Below, piece after piece: positions 1-8,932 of a stretch of DNA of 64,000 nucleotides; the stretch's first letter is position 1, and each line of letters opens with the position of its first letter. A program made the translations under genes and the position numbers. The stretch is from Skeletonema tropicum (Eukaryota > Bacillariophyta > Thalassiosirophyceae > Thalassiosirales > Thalassiosiraceae): the NCBI GenBank assembly GCA_037178625.1, contig CM074138.1:1364001-1428000 (forward strand), in the 5' to 3' direction. Below the pieces are notes generated by a model, which searched no databases, was not told the origin of the DNA, and worked only from the letters and a program-made list of their open reading frames with translations.

Positions 1-591
1 GTAGGTCTTGCATCGATACTGGGCAAGGTTGAAAAGTGGTCTCTTGTGGACATTATATATTTTTGGAACTGCACTGCAACAACCATGGGATTTGGTGACA
101 TTACTCCTCAAACTCAGATTGGGAGATTGCTGGCTGTTGTGTTCATTCCTCTGTCGGTAATAACTCTTGGAGAGGTCATTGCCAGTTGTGTTGCACATAT
201 AAATGCCAAGGCTGCCGCCAAGGCCGAAAAAGACTTTTTGCGTCGAGAGATAACTTTCGACGACCTTGATCATTTAGATGTCAATGATGATGGCAAAGTA
301 TGCCTGCTGGATTTTATGACCTTCATGCTGATGGCAATGCAGAAGGTCGATCGCAAGTTAGTGAAGGATTTAAAGTCATTGTTCAATGCTCTTGATGCTG
401 GTAAAACGGGGTTCATTGAGAAGGAGGACTTGATATTGCTTCGACAGCGAAAGAGATTAGCCAAAAGGTTACGAAGAGAAGCTCGACACAGGAAGAAATT
501 ATACGAAAAAGGATATCCGAGGATTGACATAGAGGCACAGTCGACAAAGCGTGATGTATATGATCAACTGAAAGGCTATCGGATCAACTAG
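1..591 (+). CDS. K+ channel C-terminal part with EF-hands (two-pore TPK-like), 5' truncated by window
   Basis: The reading frame is open from the first base of the window, so only the last 196 residues are seen. They begin in a pore region with the selectivity-filter sequence TTMGFGD, a variant of TVGYGD, followed by a hydrophobic inner helix (about residues 40-62). A cytoplasmic part follows with one good EF-hand loop (DVNDDGKVCLLD) and a second, weaker one (DAGKTGFIEKED). The tail is rich in Arg and Lys. This order matches Ca2+-regulated two-pore K+ channels (TPK/KCO) of plants and algae, which conduct K+ across vacuolar or plasma membranes. The first pore domain, if present, lies left of the window. 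A single-pore channel with EF-hands is the alternative. Confidence 0.85.
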   Translation, partial: VGLASILGKVEKWSLVDIIYFWNCTATTMGFGDITPQTQIGRLLAVVFIPLSVITLGEVIASCVAHINAKAAAKAEKDFLRREITFDDLDHLDVNDDGKVCLLDFMTFMLMAMQKVDRKLVKDLKSLFNALDAGKTGFIEKEDLILLRQRKRLAKRLRREARHRKKLYEKGYPRIDIEAQSTKRDVYDQLKGYRIN

Positions 592-659
592 TGAATTATA
601 ATCAAAATATTAACCTACTTGCTAAACATTATCCCATCTTATCTATTTACACTCCATTA

Positions 660-1952
660 CTACAAAGAATCAAGATAGCTGCCAAAAGACCCACTCTTCT
701 TGCTGAATACCTTCTTGGCGGCCACCTGCTTCTTGCTGGTCGCTTGTGTTTTCGAACTAGGAGGTGACAGGTTATCCAGATATCCACCTTGTTGCGCTAC
801 CTGCAAAACAGTTTCGGCTTCTTCGACCATCGCCATAACTGTCGATTCGCTCACGTCTCTTCCGAACCACTCCGACTCGTTGCTTGCATCTTCATTAGCA
901 CTAGCAGCTGGTTGGGGTTTGGTTTTCTCAATCTCTGACTTCAAGGTTGCTTCACTCAAGAACCATTCTTCTGATTTGCCATTAAAGTTGACATCCACAG
1001 GAGCATTATCAACCTTGGGAGACTTCTTCTCTTGTCCTTTCATTACTTGTTTAACAAACTTCTCGGCGGTGTCATCTTTGGCCTTCTTCTCTACCTTCTT
1101 CTCTACCTTCTTCTTCTTCTTTGGTGTTCCCTTGGCCTTGGCTGCTGCTGCTTTGGCCTTTGCAGCCTTCTTTGCTGCCAATTTTGCTTTCTTCTCTTTC
1201 TTTTCTTGCTCATCTTTCCAATCGTTATAGTTGTACAATCCATATGCCACAGGGTAAGAAGCAACAACCAAACCTGCTCCAATTTCAAGATTGCTGAGAG
1301 AAAATGGCGTCGAATCTAACTTCATTGGTTGATATTTCACGGAGCCACCGTCCTTTAGAACTATTTCAATCTGTTGGACATCTTGAGGGCTTGCTGATGG
1401 AACAGCCAGGTTGTATCGCTTCTTCAGTAAGAAGTCAAGGGTCCTGTTTGGCTCGTCCACTTTCATCCATGATGCTTGCCGAGCGGCATACTCAGGATCT
1501 TTAGCATAGGCCGATAGAGCACTTAAAATGGCTTCTTTTGGACCAGCATCGAGAGGAGTACCCGCAGGTGGTTCAATCTTGACCTCAGTTGAAGGAGCCT
1601 GAATAAGTACTTCCATTACTTTCCTCATATCACCATTAAAATAATCCAGAACTTGGATCAAATACTCAGTATTTACACTGAGTTCTATCCGCGTAGGCTC
1701 ATCTGAGACAGCAAGTGCCTTCTGCGGCGACGAAGAAAGAAGCAATGATGCTGACGCCGTAGCAGCTACTTGGGAAAAGAATCCTCTTCTAGACGAAACA
1801 CTGGAGGTGGATTCTTGGCTGTTATCCCGCTCGGCATGAAGAGCTGATGATGAAGATCGCTGCTCTATCTTTGGAACAAATGAAAATGAATCTGTGGTTG
1901 CCAGCAGCACTACCAAAGCTGCAGCCGCAAACAAGCCGCCTTTCTTCATCAT
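660..1952 (-). CDS. Lys/Ala-rich plastid-targeted protein, function unknown
   Basis: A single exon of 430 residues starts with a double Met at 1952. Residues 1-25 form a signal peptide ending in ...SFS-FVP, resembling the Phe-containing cleavage site of diatom plastid leaders. A second leader at about residues 53-81 has a twin Arg (SRRGFF), a hydrophobic stretch and an AxA-type end (KALA), as in Tat-type thylakoid-lumen targeting. The mature part has an acidic/helical segment, a hydrophobic segment near residue 230 (GAGLVVASYPVAYGLY) and a long Lys/Ala tract (about 245-300) likely to be disordered or helical. I do not recognise the family. The hydrophobic segment makes a membrane anchor possible. 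Confidence 0.75.
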   Translation of the reverse strand: MMKKGGLFAAAALVVLLATTDSFSFVPKIEQRSSSSALHAERDNSQESTSSVSSRRGFFSQVAATASASLLLSSSPQKALAVSDEPTRIELSVNTEYLIQVLDYFNGDMRKVMEVLIQAPSTEVKIEPPAGTPLDAGPKEAILSALSAYAKDPEYAARQASWMKVDEPNRTLDFLLKKRYNLAVPSASPQDVQQIEIVLKDGGSVKYQPMKLDSTPFSLSNLEIGAGLVVASYPVAYGLYNYNDWKDEQEKKEKKAKLAAKKAAKAKAAAAKAKGTPKKKKKVEKKVEKKAKDDTAEKFVKQVMKGQEKKSPKVDNAPVDVNFNGKSEEWFLSEATLKSEIEKTKPQPAASANEDASNESEWFGRDVSESTVMAMVEEAETVLQVAQQGGYLDNLSPPSSKTQATSKKQVAAKKVFSKKSGSFGSYLDSL

Positions 1953-2322
1953 GATTGAGTTAGTAGTGGTATATTGACTGGTGGGGCAGTTGCTATGATA
2001 GGTCTGCGAACGCTTTTTTGAGTAGCAACCGAACTGTCCATGTTCTTCGTCATCGTCGGATCATCTTCGTCAGATAGTTCGTCATTCACGGCGTCATTTG
2101 TGCACTTGTTTTTGGCGCGGTCTCCTCGCTCCCGCCAAAAACAAGTGAGACTGACAACAACATCATCATGACGGCAGACTACCATAGCTACCATCAAGGA
2201 AGCATACATACTCGCCATGTACATGTAGTTAATTGATTCTGCCTTCTCGTAGATTTGAATACTAAGTCAATCGGATTCGATCTTTAGTTTTGCCGAAAGG
2301 GTTGCCTGCTATAAACGATACT
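1953..2322. other. Divergent intergenic region (370 bp)
   Basis: This lies between the start codons of the Lys-rich plastid protein (minus strand) and the ABC1-type kinase (plus strand), so it should hold both promoters. The only structured element I see is the 15+15 bp palindrome at 2103-2147. A minus-strand frame of about 90 codons across 1949-2224 has no recognisable content. Confidence 0.6.
2103..2147. promoter_or_regulatory. Perfect 15-bp inverted repeat carrying two E2F-like sites
   Basis: The left arm is CACTTGTTTTTGGCG (2103-2117) and its exact reverse complement is at 2133-2147, with a 15-base spacer. The left arm plus the next base reads TTTGGCGC. The right arm read on the other strand gives TTTGGCGG. 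Both fit the E2F/DP consensus TTTSSCGC or close variants. The position in a divergent promoter suggests shared control of both flanking genes. This is inference from consensus only. Confidence 0.4.
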
Positions 2323-4130
2323 ATGCACGCAGCTGATGCTCGCCGATGCTGGCAGCTGATATGTTGGTTTTGTGCAGTCTGGAACTTCATCATCTCGGCT
2401 GCCGCCGCAGCATCCGGTGGCAACAACTTCTTGGGCAAGCAGATACGGTCAACATTGACACGAGCAAATCCTACCCTATGCTGCGCAACCATCGGTATGC
2501 GTGAGCATGCTGTCAATCCACTGGAGCCTACCATACGAGCATTGAAATTCTGGAGACGTGTCGCACCAATCGTTGTACATTACAAATTCACAGAGTACTG
2601 GTTCAAAGTTGCTCACGTCGGTGACAAGAAAAGGCGGTATGAAACTTGGGAGAAACTTCACTCCACACATGCACCAACTGGACTAAAATGCATTCTCGAA
2701 TTGCGTGGTTTATTTGTCAAGATCGGACAAGTGATGAGTAGTAGAGCAGATTTTGTTCCTCGCCAGTATGTGGATGTATTTTCGGAGCTGCAAGATTCCG
2801 TACCTCCTTGGGAGAAAGATCGTATTCAGCAAATAGTGCAACAGGCGTTGATGGAATCACAGGGGTTACAAATAGAAGATGTATTCGAGACTTTCGATGA
2901 AGTGCTAGGCAGTGCTTCCATTGGTCAAGTACACAAGGCCAAGCTTACTCCGCAGTTTGGAGGTGATGTAGTTGCAGTGAAAGTTATGCATCCAAATGCT
3001 GAGACACGATTCAGAAATGATTTCAAGATATTTAGAACGTTATGCAAGGTTGCGCTACCAGGTTGGGACCCGATACTTCGCGAGCTAGAAATGCAAATGA
3101 TGACAGAGTTTGATTATACCAATGAGGGACAAAATCTACTGAGAGTTGGAAAGAATATGGCAAAGTCTCCATACGCAAACAAAGTAAAGGTACCACGTCC
3201 AGCGTTACATCTATGCTCCAAGAATCTGCTAGTAATGGAATATCTGGAAGGAAAGAAGTTGGCTACTTCCATCGAAGACAAGTTGGCATCAATTTTGAAT
3301 GGTGATCGTATAATGGCCCGGAAAGTGTTGAAGGCAAAGCAACAGGCACTATTTGAATCAAAGCACTCTGGCCATCAAAAGAAAGGGTTCTTGAAAGACT
3401 TGAATGATATCCTAGGTGAAAGCAACAGCAGCATGTCTGTGTTAGAAAAGGCAACAAAAGCACGTAAGCTCATGTCAATGACTCGAGATGCACGCAACAA
3501 ACTATCACTGCTACTAGACGCAACTGGGCATCAGATATTTAACGATGGTCTGTATAATGGTGACCCTCATGTAAGTTCATTATTCTTTTTGAGAACTGAT
3601 CTTGTATTCCTGTTTATGCTAACACTCCATGGCAGCCCGGTAACATATTAGTTCTTGAATGCGGAAAGCTTGGATTAATAGATTACGGTCAAACTAGATC
3701 TCTAACAAAACATGATCGACTTGCATTGGCAGCAGTGGTTTGTGCCCTTGGTAAAAAGACTGTGGATATAACTGAAGTCTCAAATGCCATGAACGAGTTT
3801 GGCTTTCACAGCAGAGACAACAACGAAGAAAACATTGCCAAATTTGCTGCACTCTACTTTGATTCAGATGCAGCGGGGAAAAGCTTAGGCTATGCCACAC
3901 CACAGAAATATCTGCAACATCTCAACTCAATTGATCCAATGGTAGATGTACCAGATCCTGCAGTGTTTGTTGCCAGAACATCATTTTTGTTTCGTGGATT
4001 AGGCGCATTGTTGCAGCAGCAGTTATGCACCAGCCAACATTGGAGGAAGCATGCCAAGATTGCCATTGATACAAAAGGTGAAGACTTGCAACTTTACAAC
4101 TTGGGCATCACACCAATTGTCAGCGAATAA
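2323..4130 (+). CDS. ABC1/ADCK (UbiB-family) atypical kinase
   Basis: Two exons, 2323-3570 and 3636-4130, encode 580 residues. The 65-bp intron (GTAAGT...CAG) joins GDPH to PGNI and so restores the family motif GDPHPGN. Other ABC1 motifs are in order: KIGQ near residue 131 (diagnostic KxGQ helix), ASIGQVHKA (the Ala-rich replacement of the P-loop), VAVKV with the ATP-binding Lys near 216, EFDYTNEGQN, and DYGQ near 431 in place of DFG. The N-terminus has a hydrophobic segment (about residues 12-33), so organelle targeting is likely. Family members regulate ubiquinone or plastoquinone and prenyl-lipid metabolism in mitochondria and plastids. The ATG at 2323 is the first in frame. Which ADCK subgroup it belongs to cannot be told here. 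Confidence 0.92.
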
Positions 4131-4514
4131 CTTGTACAGTTCCACGCTAATTTAATGTGACAGTATTATAGTTCTCATTCCTTGCCAATAAGACGCCGAA
4201 AGACCGCATGGTACGTTGTACCTAAGCAGGTCCTGACTAATGTCGTGATATTAATCTGCCTATTGTAACTTCGTAAGTCCTTCCGCCTTCATGTCAAAAT
4301 GTTGCAGCTCATGAGTTGTGTATCTTTTCTTGTTTTTGAGAAATCTGTAACTCAAACTCATCTGAACTCAAATCTATCAAAGCGAAGCACAACAAACAAA
4401 GCAAAAGCAATGCGCTCATGAACCTTCGTGTATCATACTCTATCATACTTTGATACACCTTCTTTGGCGTCAACCCGGCACTCTCTCCACCGACATCAAT
4501 AATTGTTGGGCGCA
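4131..4514. other. Intergenic region (384 bp)
   Basis: This lies between the ABC1-type kinase and the BIN4-like gene, both on the plus strand. I see a short direct repeat (tatcatact, near 4430-4450) and no gene or RNA. Confidence 0.5.
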
Positions 4515-5711
4515 ATGTCGTCCTTTTTAGAAAGTGACACCGATGAATCATGGTCAAAAGACAAGGAGGACAAAAAGGCAGCACCAAGATCGTCGCGACG
4601 ACAATCCAACAAAAAGCCAAACTACACAATGTCCTCTTCAGATGAATCAGATAAAAGTGATGCATCTGATGATGATGTGATTTTAGTTGACAGCGACGAG
4701 GGGGATAAAAAGCCACCAACTAAAAAGAAGGCTGCGACAAAAGCTGCAGCTGCAGCTGCAGCAAAAAAGAAGACGCCTGCAAGGGGAAGAAAGGCAAAAG
4801 CAAAACAACCCTCTTCGGATGAGTCTGATGGCGATGCCGCTTCAGATGATGATGTGATTTTGGTTGATAGCGATGCGGACGATAGAAAGCCACCGGCTAA
4901 GAAGAAGCCAGCGTCTGCTGCTAAAAAGCCATCAGCAGCGAAAAAGACACCTACACCAACAAAAGCAGCTGCATCAAGCCCCAAGAAGAAATCACCAGCA
5001 AAGAAGATGACAAAACCAAATCTAAAAGACGACGGGAAGATTACGGCAACTAAGAGCGCTAAGGAAGATCAAGACGATGAAGAAGATGGCGGTGTAGATA
5101 TTGTTATTCCACACTCTTTCCTGAAAGGCAGTAAAAATGAATGCACAATGCTAGTACAAGTGGAAGACAACGATGACACATCACATCATTTAGATTTTCA
5201 TGGGCAGAGCGGTGCAATTGGGAGATTTGAAGCTGATGGGGAAGGAGGTGAGTTTGTTATATTTATATAGTTGAACATGCCATTTATGATTGAGAATCAA
5301 CACTTCAGGAAGCCATAACATTGCAACTTTTTATGATAAATCTCATACTACAAAACAGTGGTTCTTGATTTGAAAGGATATCAGTATCGTGGAATTATTC
5401 GGCCTGGACCAACAGCAATGATTGTGGCAATGAATCGAGATGGACAGCTAAAAGTAGAGGCGATCACAGATGAATTTGTCACATTAGACACCAATACCAA
5501 GACTGATGTCATGGCAAAATTTGATGCAGTGGTGAGTGGTGAAGGTATGGATGATGGGTATAAAGTCAGAGAGGAAAATGTCAACATTACAGATAAGAAG
5601 AAAGGAGGAGAAAAAGACGATGACAACAAAAAGAAGGGGAAGAAGAGGGCAAGCACATCAAGTGCTCCCAAGCCGAAAAAGCGAAAAGTATCCACGTCAA
5701 AGAAGAAGTAG
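4515..5711 (+). CDS. BIN4/MIDGET-like DNA-binding protein (topoisomerase VI accessory type)
   Basis: Two exons, 4515-5247 and 5359-5711, encode 361 residues. The 111-bp intron (GTGAGT...CAG) joins GEG to VVLDLKGYQYRG. This segment and the following 65 residues (IRPGPTAMIV, VEAITDEFVTLD, FDAVVSGEGMDDG) resemble the conserved C-terminal core of plant BIN4, a DNA-binding partner of topoisomerase VI needed for endoreduplication. The N-terminal 200 residues are Ser/Lys/Asp-rich and low complexity. They contain two copies of DDDVILVDSD (residues 52-61 and 111-120), the shape of a SUMO-interacting motif, each followed by a KPP(A/T)KKK basic block. The C-terminus is a nuclear-localisation-like Lys tract. 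Assignment to BIN4 is by remembered motif, not by search. Confidence 0.72.
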
Positions 5712-5805
5712 ACTGATAATGATGTTATCTGTCAAAAATCGTAGGATTGACAATTAATCTATAAACATTTATATCACTTTTAAAACAACTCGATCGACGT
5801 CTTGC

Positions 5806-6711
5806 TCAATTCAAATCATCATAAACGGTAGGCATCTTGAACTTCCACTCATCCCAAAGCGATTTTGTCAAGATCAAATCCACCATACTCTGAGCCACGT
5901 TTGCTCTCGTTACAGAGCGATCTCCACCAAGCAATGGGTCAATTGGCTTTGGGAACAGTTCGTACTTGGATGCACTTCCATCGGTTAGGGCGGTTGGTCT
6001 AACGACCGTCCATTCCAGGTTGGGATTGTCAGTCTTTCCATGGATGTATGCTGCAGCTGTTTCATTGTCTCGATGAGGTGGCAGCAAGTATCTCAAAAGG
6101 AACTGCACAAAACGCTCACCAGACGTGCGCTTATCATCTTCACCGTTGGGATTTGGTACCGCTACTGTGCCCATTAGGATGAACTTACTCTTCTTGGGCT
6201 CTCTTTCCAAGCTCTGATTTGCCTCAATAGCATTGACCAAACGCTTGGCAGCTTCCGTCACAAGCCGGTGATGATCACGATAGATACCTTGAAAGCTAAT
6301 ATTGTGGCCAAGACAGCTCACAGTTGCATCACAGTGGCTGGTTAACTCCATCAGATCATCATCGCTCAAGTCTAACAAAGAAGCCTCTTTGATCTGCAGA
6401 GAACTCGCAAACTCATTGCTTGCATTGGGAGCAATCTCATCAAGGGAATCGAGTAGGCGCTGCTTGGATCGGACGACAGTTTTGACATGCTGCTTCCGCT
6501 GAAGAAGCTGAAGTACGACGTGCTTGCCTGTGGCGCACAAGAATGTTAATGAAGCAAAGCATTCATTAGTATAACGAACGAAAAGCAGTAAGACACGTAC
6601 AAGCTTTGGCAAATGGTGTTCTCATATAAAGTACAAACATGGTATTAAGAAGACGTGCTTACCTGTGGCACCAGTTGCACCAACTACGAGAGTTGTTGTA
6701 ATGGCAGTCAT
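5806..6711 (-). CDS. Atypical short-chain dehydrogenase / NAD(P)-binding protein
   Basis: Exon 1 is 6711-6663 and exon 2 is 6527-5806, giving 256 residues. The first exon encodes only [16 protein letters not shown] plus one base. Splicing adds GKHVVLQLL and completes a GATGATG dinucleotide-binding loop of the NmrA/atypical SDR type at residues 11-17. Later parts fit a Rossmann fold: ATVSCLGHN after the fourth strand, [10 protein letters not shown], and [14 protein letters not shown] (the WTVVRP motif). The active-site Tyr-Lys pair of classical SDRs is not evident, as is usual for this subgroup. The substrate is unknown. The 135-bp intron is flanked by direct repeats (see findings). Without the join, the downstream frame alone would lack its nucleotide-binding loop. 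Confidence 0.82.
6517..6669. repeat. 18-bp direct repeats bracketing an intron
   Basis: GACGTGCTTGCCTGTGGC (6517-6534) and GACGTGCTTACCTGTGGC (6652-6669) match at 17 of 18 positions. They are spaced 135 bp apart, exactly the intron length of the surrounding SDR gene, and each covers a splice boundary. Confidence 0.85.
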
Positions 6712-7164
6712 GATTTTAATTCAAAATGGATGATACTATCATCTACAATACTTTTTCTAATGCTATCTTCTACTCTAGCTTAGTTTACAGCTGAGGTGCA
6801 CGACAATGAAGAAGTAATCCAGACGAGAGCTCAGATAGAGTTCTTGATTGTTCTTATGCAGTAGTCAAAAACAATACGTCTTGGAAATGGCAGGTTACCA
6901 TATGATTGCTTCTTGCGAGCATTTGTTTGGACAAGCGACAAGCGCTTGCTCTATATAGTTGCTTCTTTTCTTCTGTCCTCTATCTGTCACTCAGATTCCT
7001 GATTTAGCGACGATTATCGCATTCATATGAAATGTCTCAGCCAGGACCTTCTTATCTTCCGTGATTTCCTGCCGCCTTTTTGCACAAACTACCTCCATAA
7101 AAAAGCAACCTCGCCGATATGTCACCGATAAGTAGTACATATTGTATCCAGTGAATAATAAAAG
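6712..7164. other. Divergent intergenic region (453 bp)
   Basis: This lies between the start codons of the SDR-like gene (minus) and the RING-PDZ gene (plus). It must hold both promoters. I see no repeats, RNA or open frame with recognisable content. Confidence 0.5.
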
Positions 7165-8747
7165 ATGGCATCAGATATGTTGACAAGATTGATGGTGTCG
7201 GTTTCATTGTCGTTAGAAGAGGACACTGACTGTCCTCTCTGCTCGACGGAGCTAGGTAAGGGTTTCCTTGTTTGTGGAACTTTCAACTTCAGTGGATCTC
7301 TGGTCTCTCTCACACACTCTATGTTCCCATGTTCTATCATCCAACAGCGCCATACGACTTGGAACACCCAATACAGTGTACTTCTCAACACTGCAACTTT
7401 AACTTTTGTCTGAGCTGCATACAGAAATTCATAAAATCAACAACCTCCACCCAAGAGGCATCCGATGGCAACGCGTTTCATGTATTTCTGCACTGTCCAA
7501 ACTGTCGTAGCAATCTTGGACCGTCAATCAGAGACACGGTTTTGTTACGAAAGGTGGACAAGTATCTAAAAGTTGACGACGATGTTCGCCTATCCGCGTC
7601 AGAACTTCGGGTGAAGCACTCACTTGAAAATGATGCGGATATTGCTTTAGCAGTGAAGGAAGCGAGAAGTAGAGAGAATGACTTCTTCCGGAATCATCCA
7701 GACCGCGACGACACAGCTTCGTTTATGACACAGGATTCAATATGGTCATTGGGGAGTATGGAAGGGTATGAAGCTGATTTATCAGGTGTACCCAAAAGTT
7801 TCATTTCACGGCATCACAGTACCTTACATGATGGTGCTAACGATAAGGAGGGGGCATTAGTCAACATTCGTCCAGATACAACGCTGATGGGTGGACTTGA
7901 ATTCTTCATGACGGACTCTGAACAAAGATTTGTTACATCATATTTGGTATCAGGAGATACATCCAAGCTTGCAGCTGCAACAGAGATGCTGCATTATGTA
8001 TCTGCACTTTCTAGACAGGGAATCACACCCAATAAGAAGCGCAGTGATAGCTTTTATGGCAATAAGAGCAGCATGATGGAGTCAATTAGGGAAGTAATTC
8101 GGGAGGTTAATGAGGCACGAAAGATGGAACAAGAAGAAGGGGGAAGGACGCGTAAAATGTCTTCAGGTGTGTTGGCTGAAATGTTTGTCCCGTTGGCAAA
8201 AGAAAAGCGAAGGAATAGAGAGCAGATGAACTTGGAGTTGAAAAATCAGTTTGAATACATGAGCAGATTTCCTTTGCCGCTGCGTATGCCAAAATATGCT
8301 GAATTGACTGCACACAAACGAGGGTTCGGTCTGACCTTTCGCGATGATCTATGGGATGGCACAGTGCTTGACGCTTATTGCAAGATATATGTGAAGAAAA
8401 GCCTGTTGGGAAATGTCTCTGTGACGAAGCAACATGGTCAGAGTAAAGGAATACGAAGTATAGTTGATGTGGGATCTTCCAAGCCAAATGGAAAGGGGCA
8501 AATAGATACCAGTAGACCTCGAGTGATCGTTGCGTCTATAAGCGCCGAGGGTGGTCAACAAGGTATCATGGTTGGTGATGTAGTCACCCACATCAATGGG
8601 TCTCAATTTCACGGTTCGGCTTGCGATCTTGTACAAGATATTAATTCCAGATCGGAAGGAGAAATATTGACTTTTGCGTTCAATGCAGACGCAGCGGTGT
8701 CAGAGGCGCTCCGAAGAAGGTGGTTATTGTCTAATCCAAAGAAGTAA
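7165..8747 (+). CDS. RING-like zinc finger and PDZ domain protein
   Basis: Two exons, 7165-7255 and 7348-8747, encode 496 residues. The 92-bp intron joins CPLCSTEL to [11 protein letters not shown], assembling a RING-type cysteine pattern: CPLC at about 24-27, then C-TSQHC, CLSC and HCPNC at about 80. Residues 100-330 are charged, helical and unrecognised, with repeated Glu/Arg-rich stretches. Residues about 415-480 form a PDZ-like domain ([31 protein letters not shown]). RING domains usually act as E3 ubiquitin ligases and PDZ domains bind C-terminal peptides, so a substrate-recruiting ligase is a reasonable inference. The acceptor chosen is the only nearby AG that keeps phase and the zinc ligands. 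Confidence 0.78.
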
Positions 8748-8932
8748 GTGATATGTAACAGAAATTTTACTTTGACGCAAGGATACTAATACTAATATAT
8801 GTACTGATCTCCCAAAGCAGCTCCCTCTGATCTACTACATATAACTTGAATTCTATGATCTGTCGTAAATTTTTGTTCTATTATGTATTACTTCTTATCC
8901 AAAAACAATGAAAAACCCCTTTTCTCTTTCAT

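Noticed and set aside
700..1230. 176-codon frame opposite the Lys-rich plastid protein
   Set aside because: It is the antisense of a Lys/Ala-rich coding tract, which naturally yields Phe/Leu/Ala-rich open frames.
1949..2224. 91-codon minus-strand frame in the divergent promoter
   Set aside because: No recognisable motif. It overlaps the E2F-like palindrome and the upstream region of two real genes.
5248..5358. Separate genes for the two halves of the BIN4-like protein
   Set aside because: The intervening 111 bp has GTGAGT and CAG boundaries with matching phase, and joining restores a conserved core. One spliced gene is better supported.
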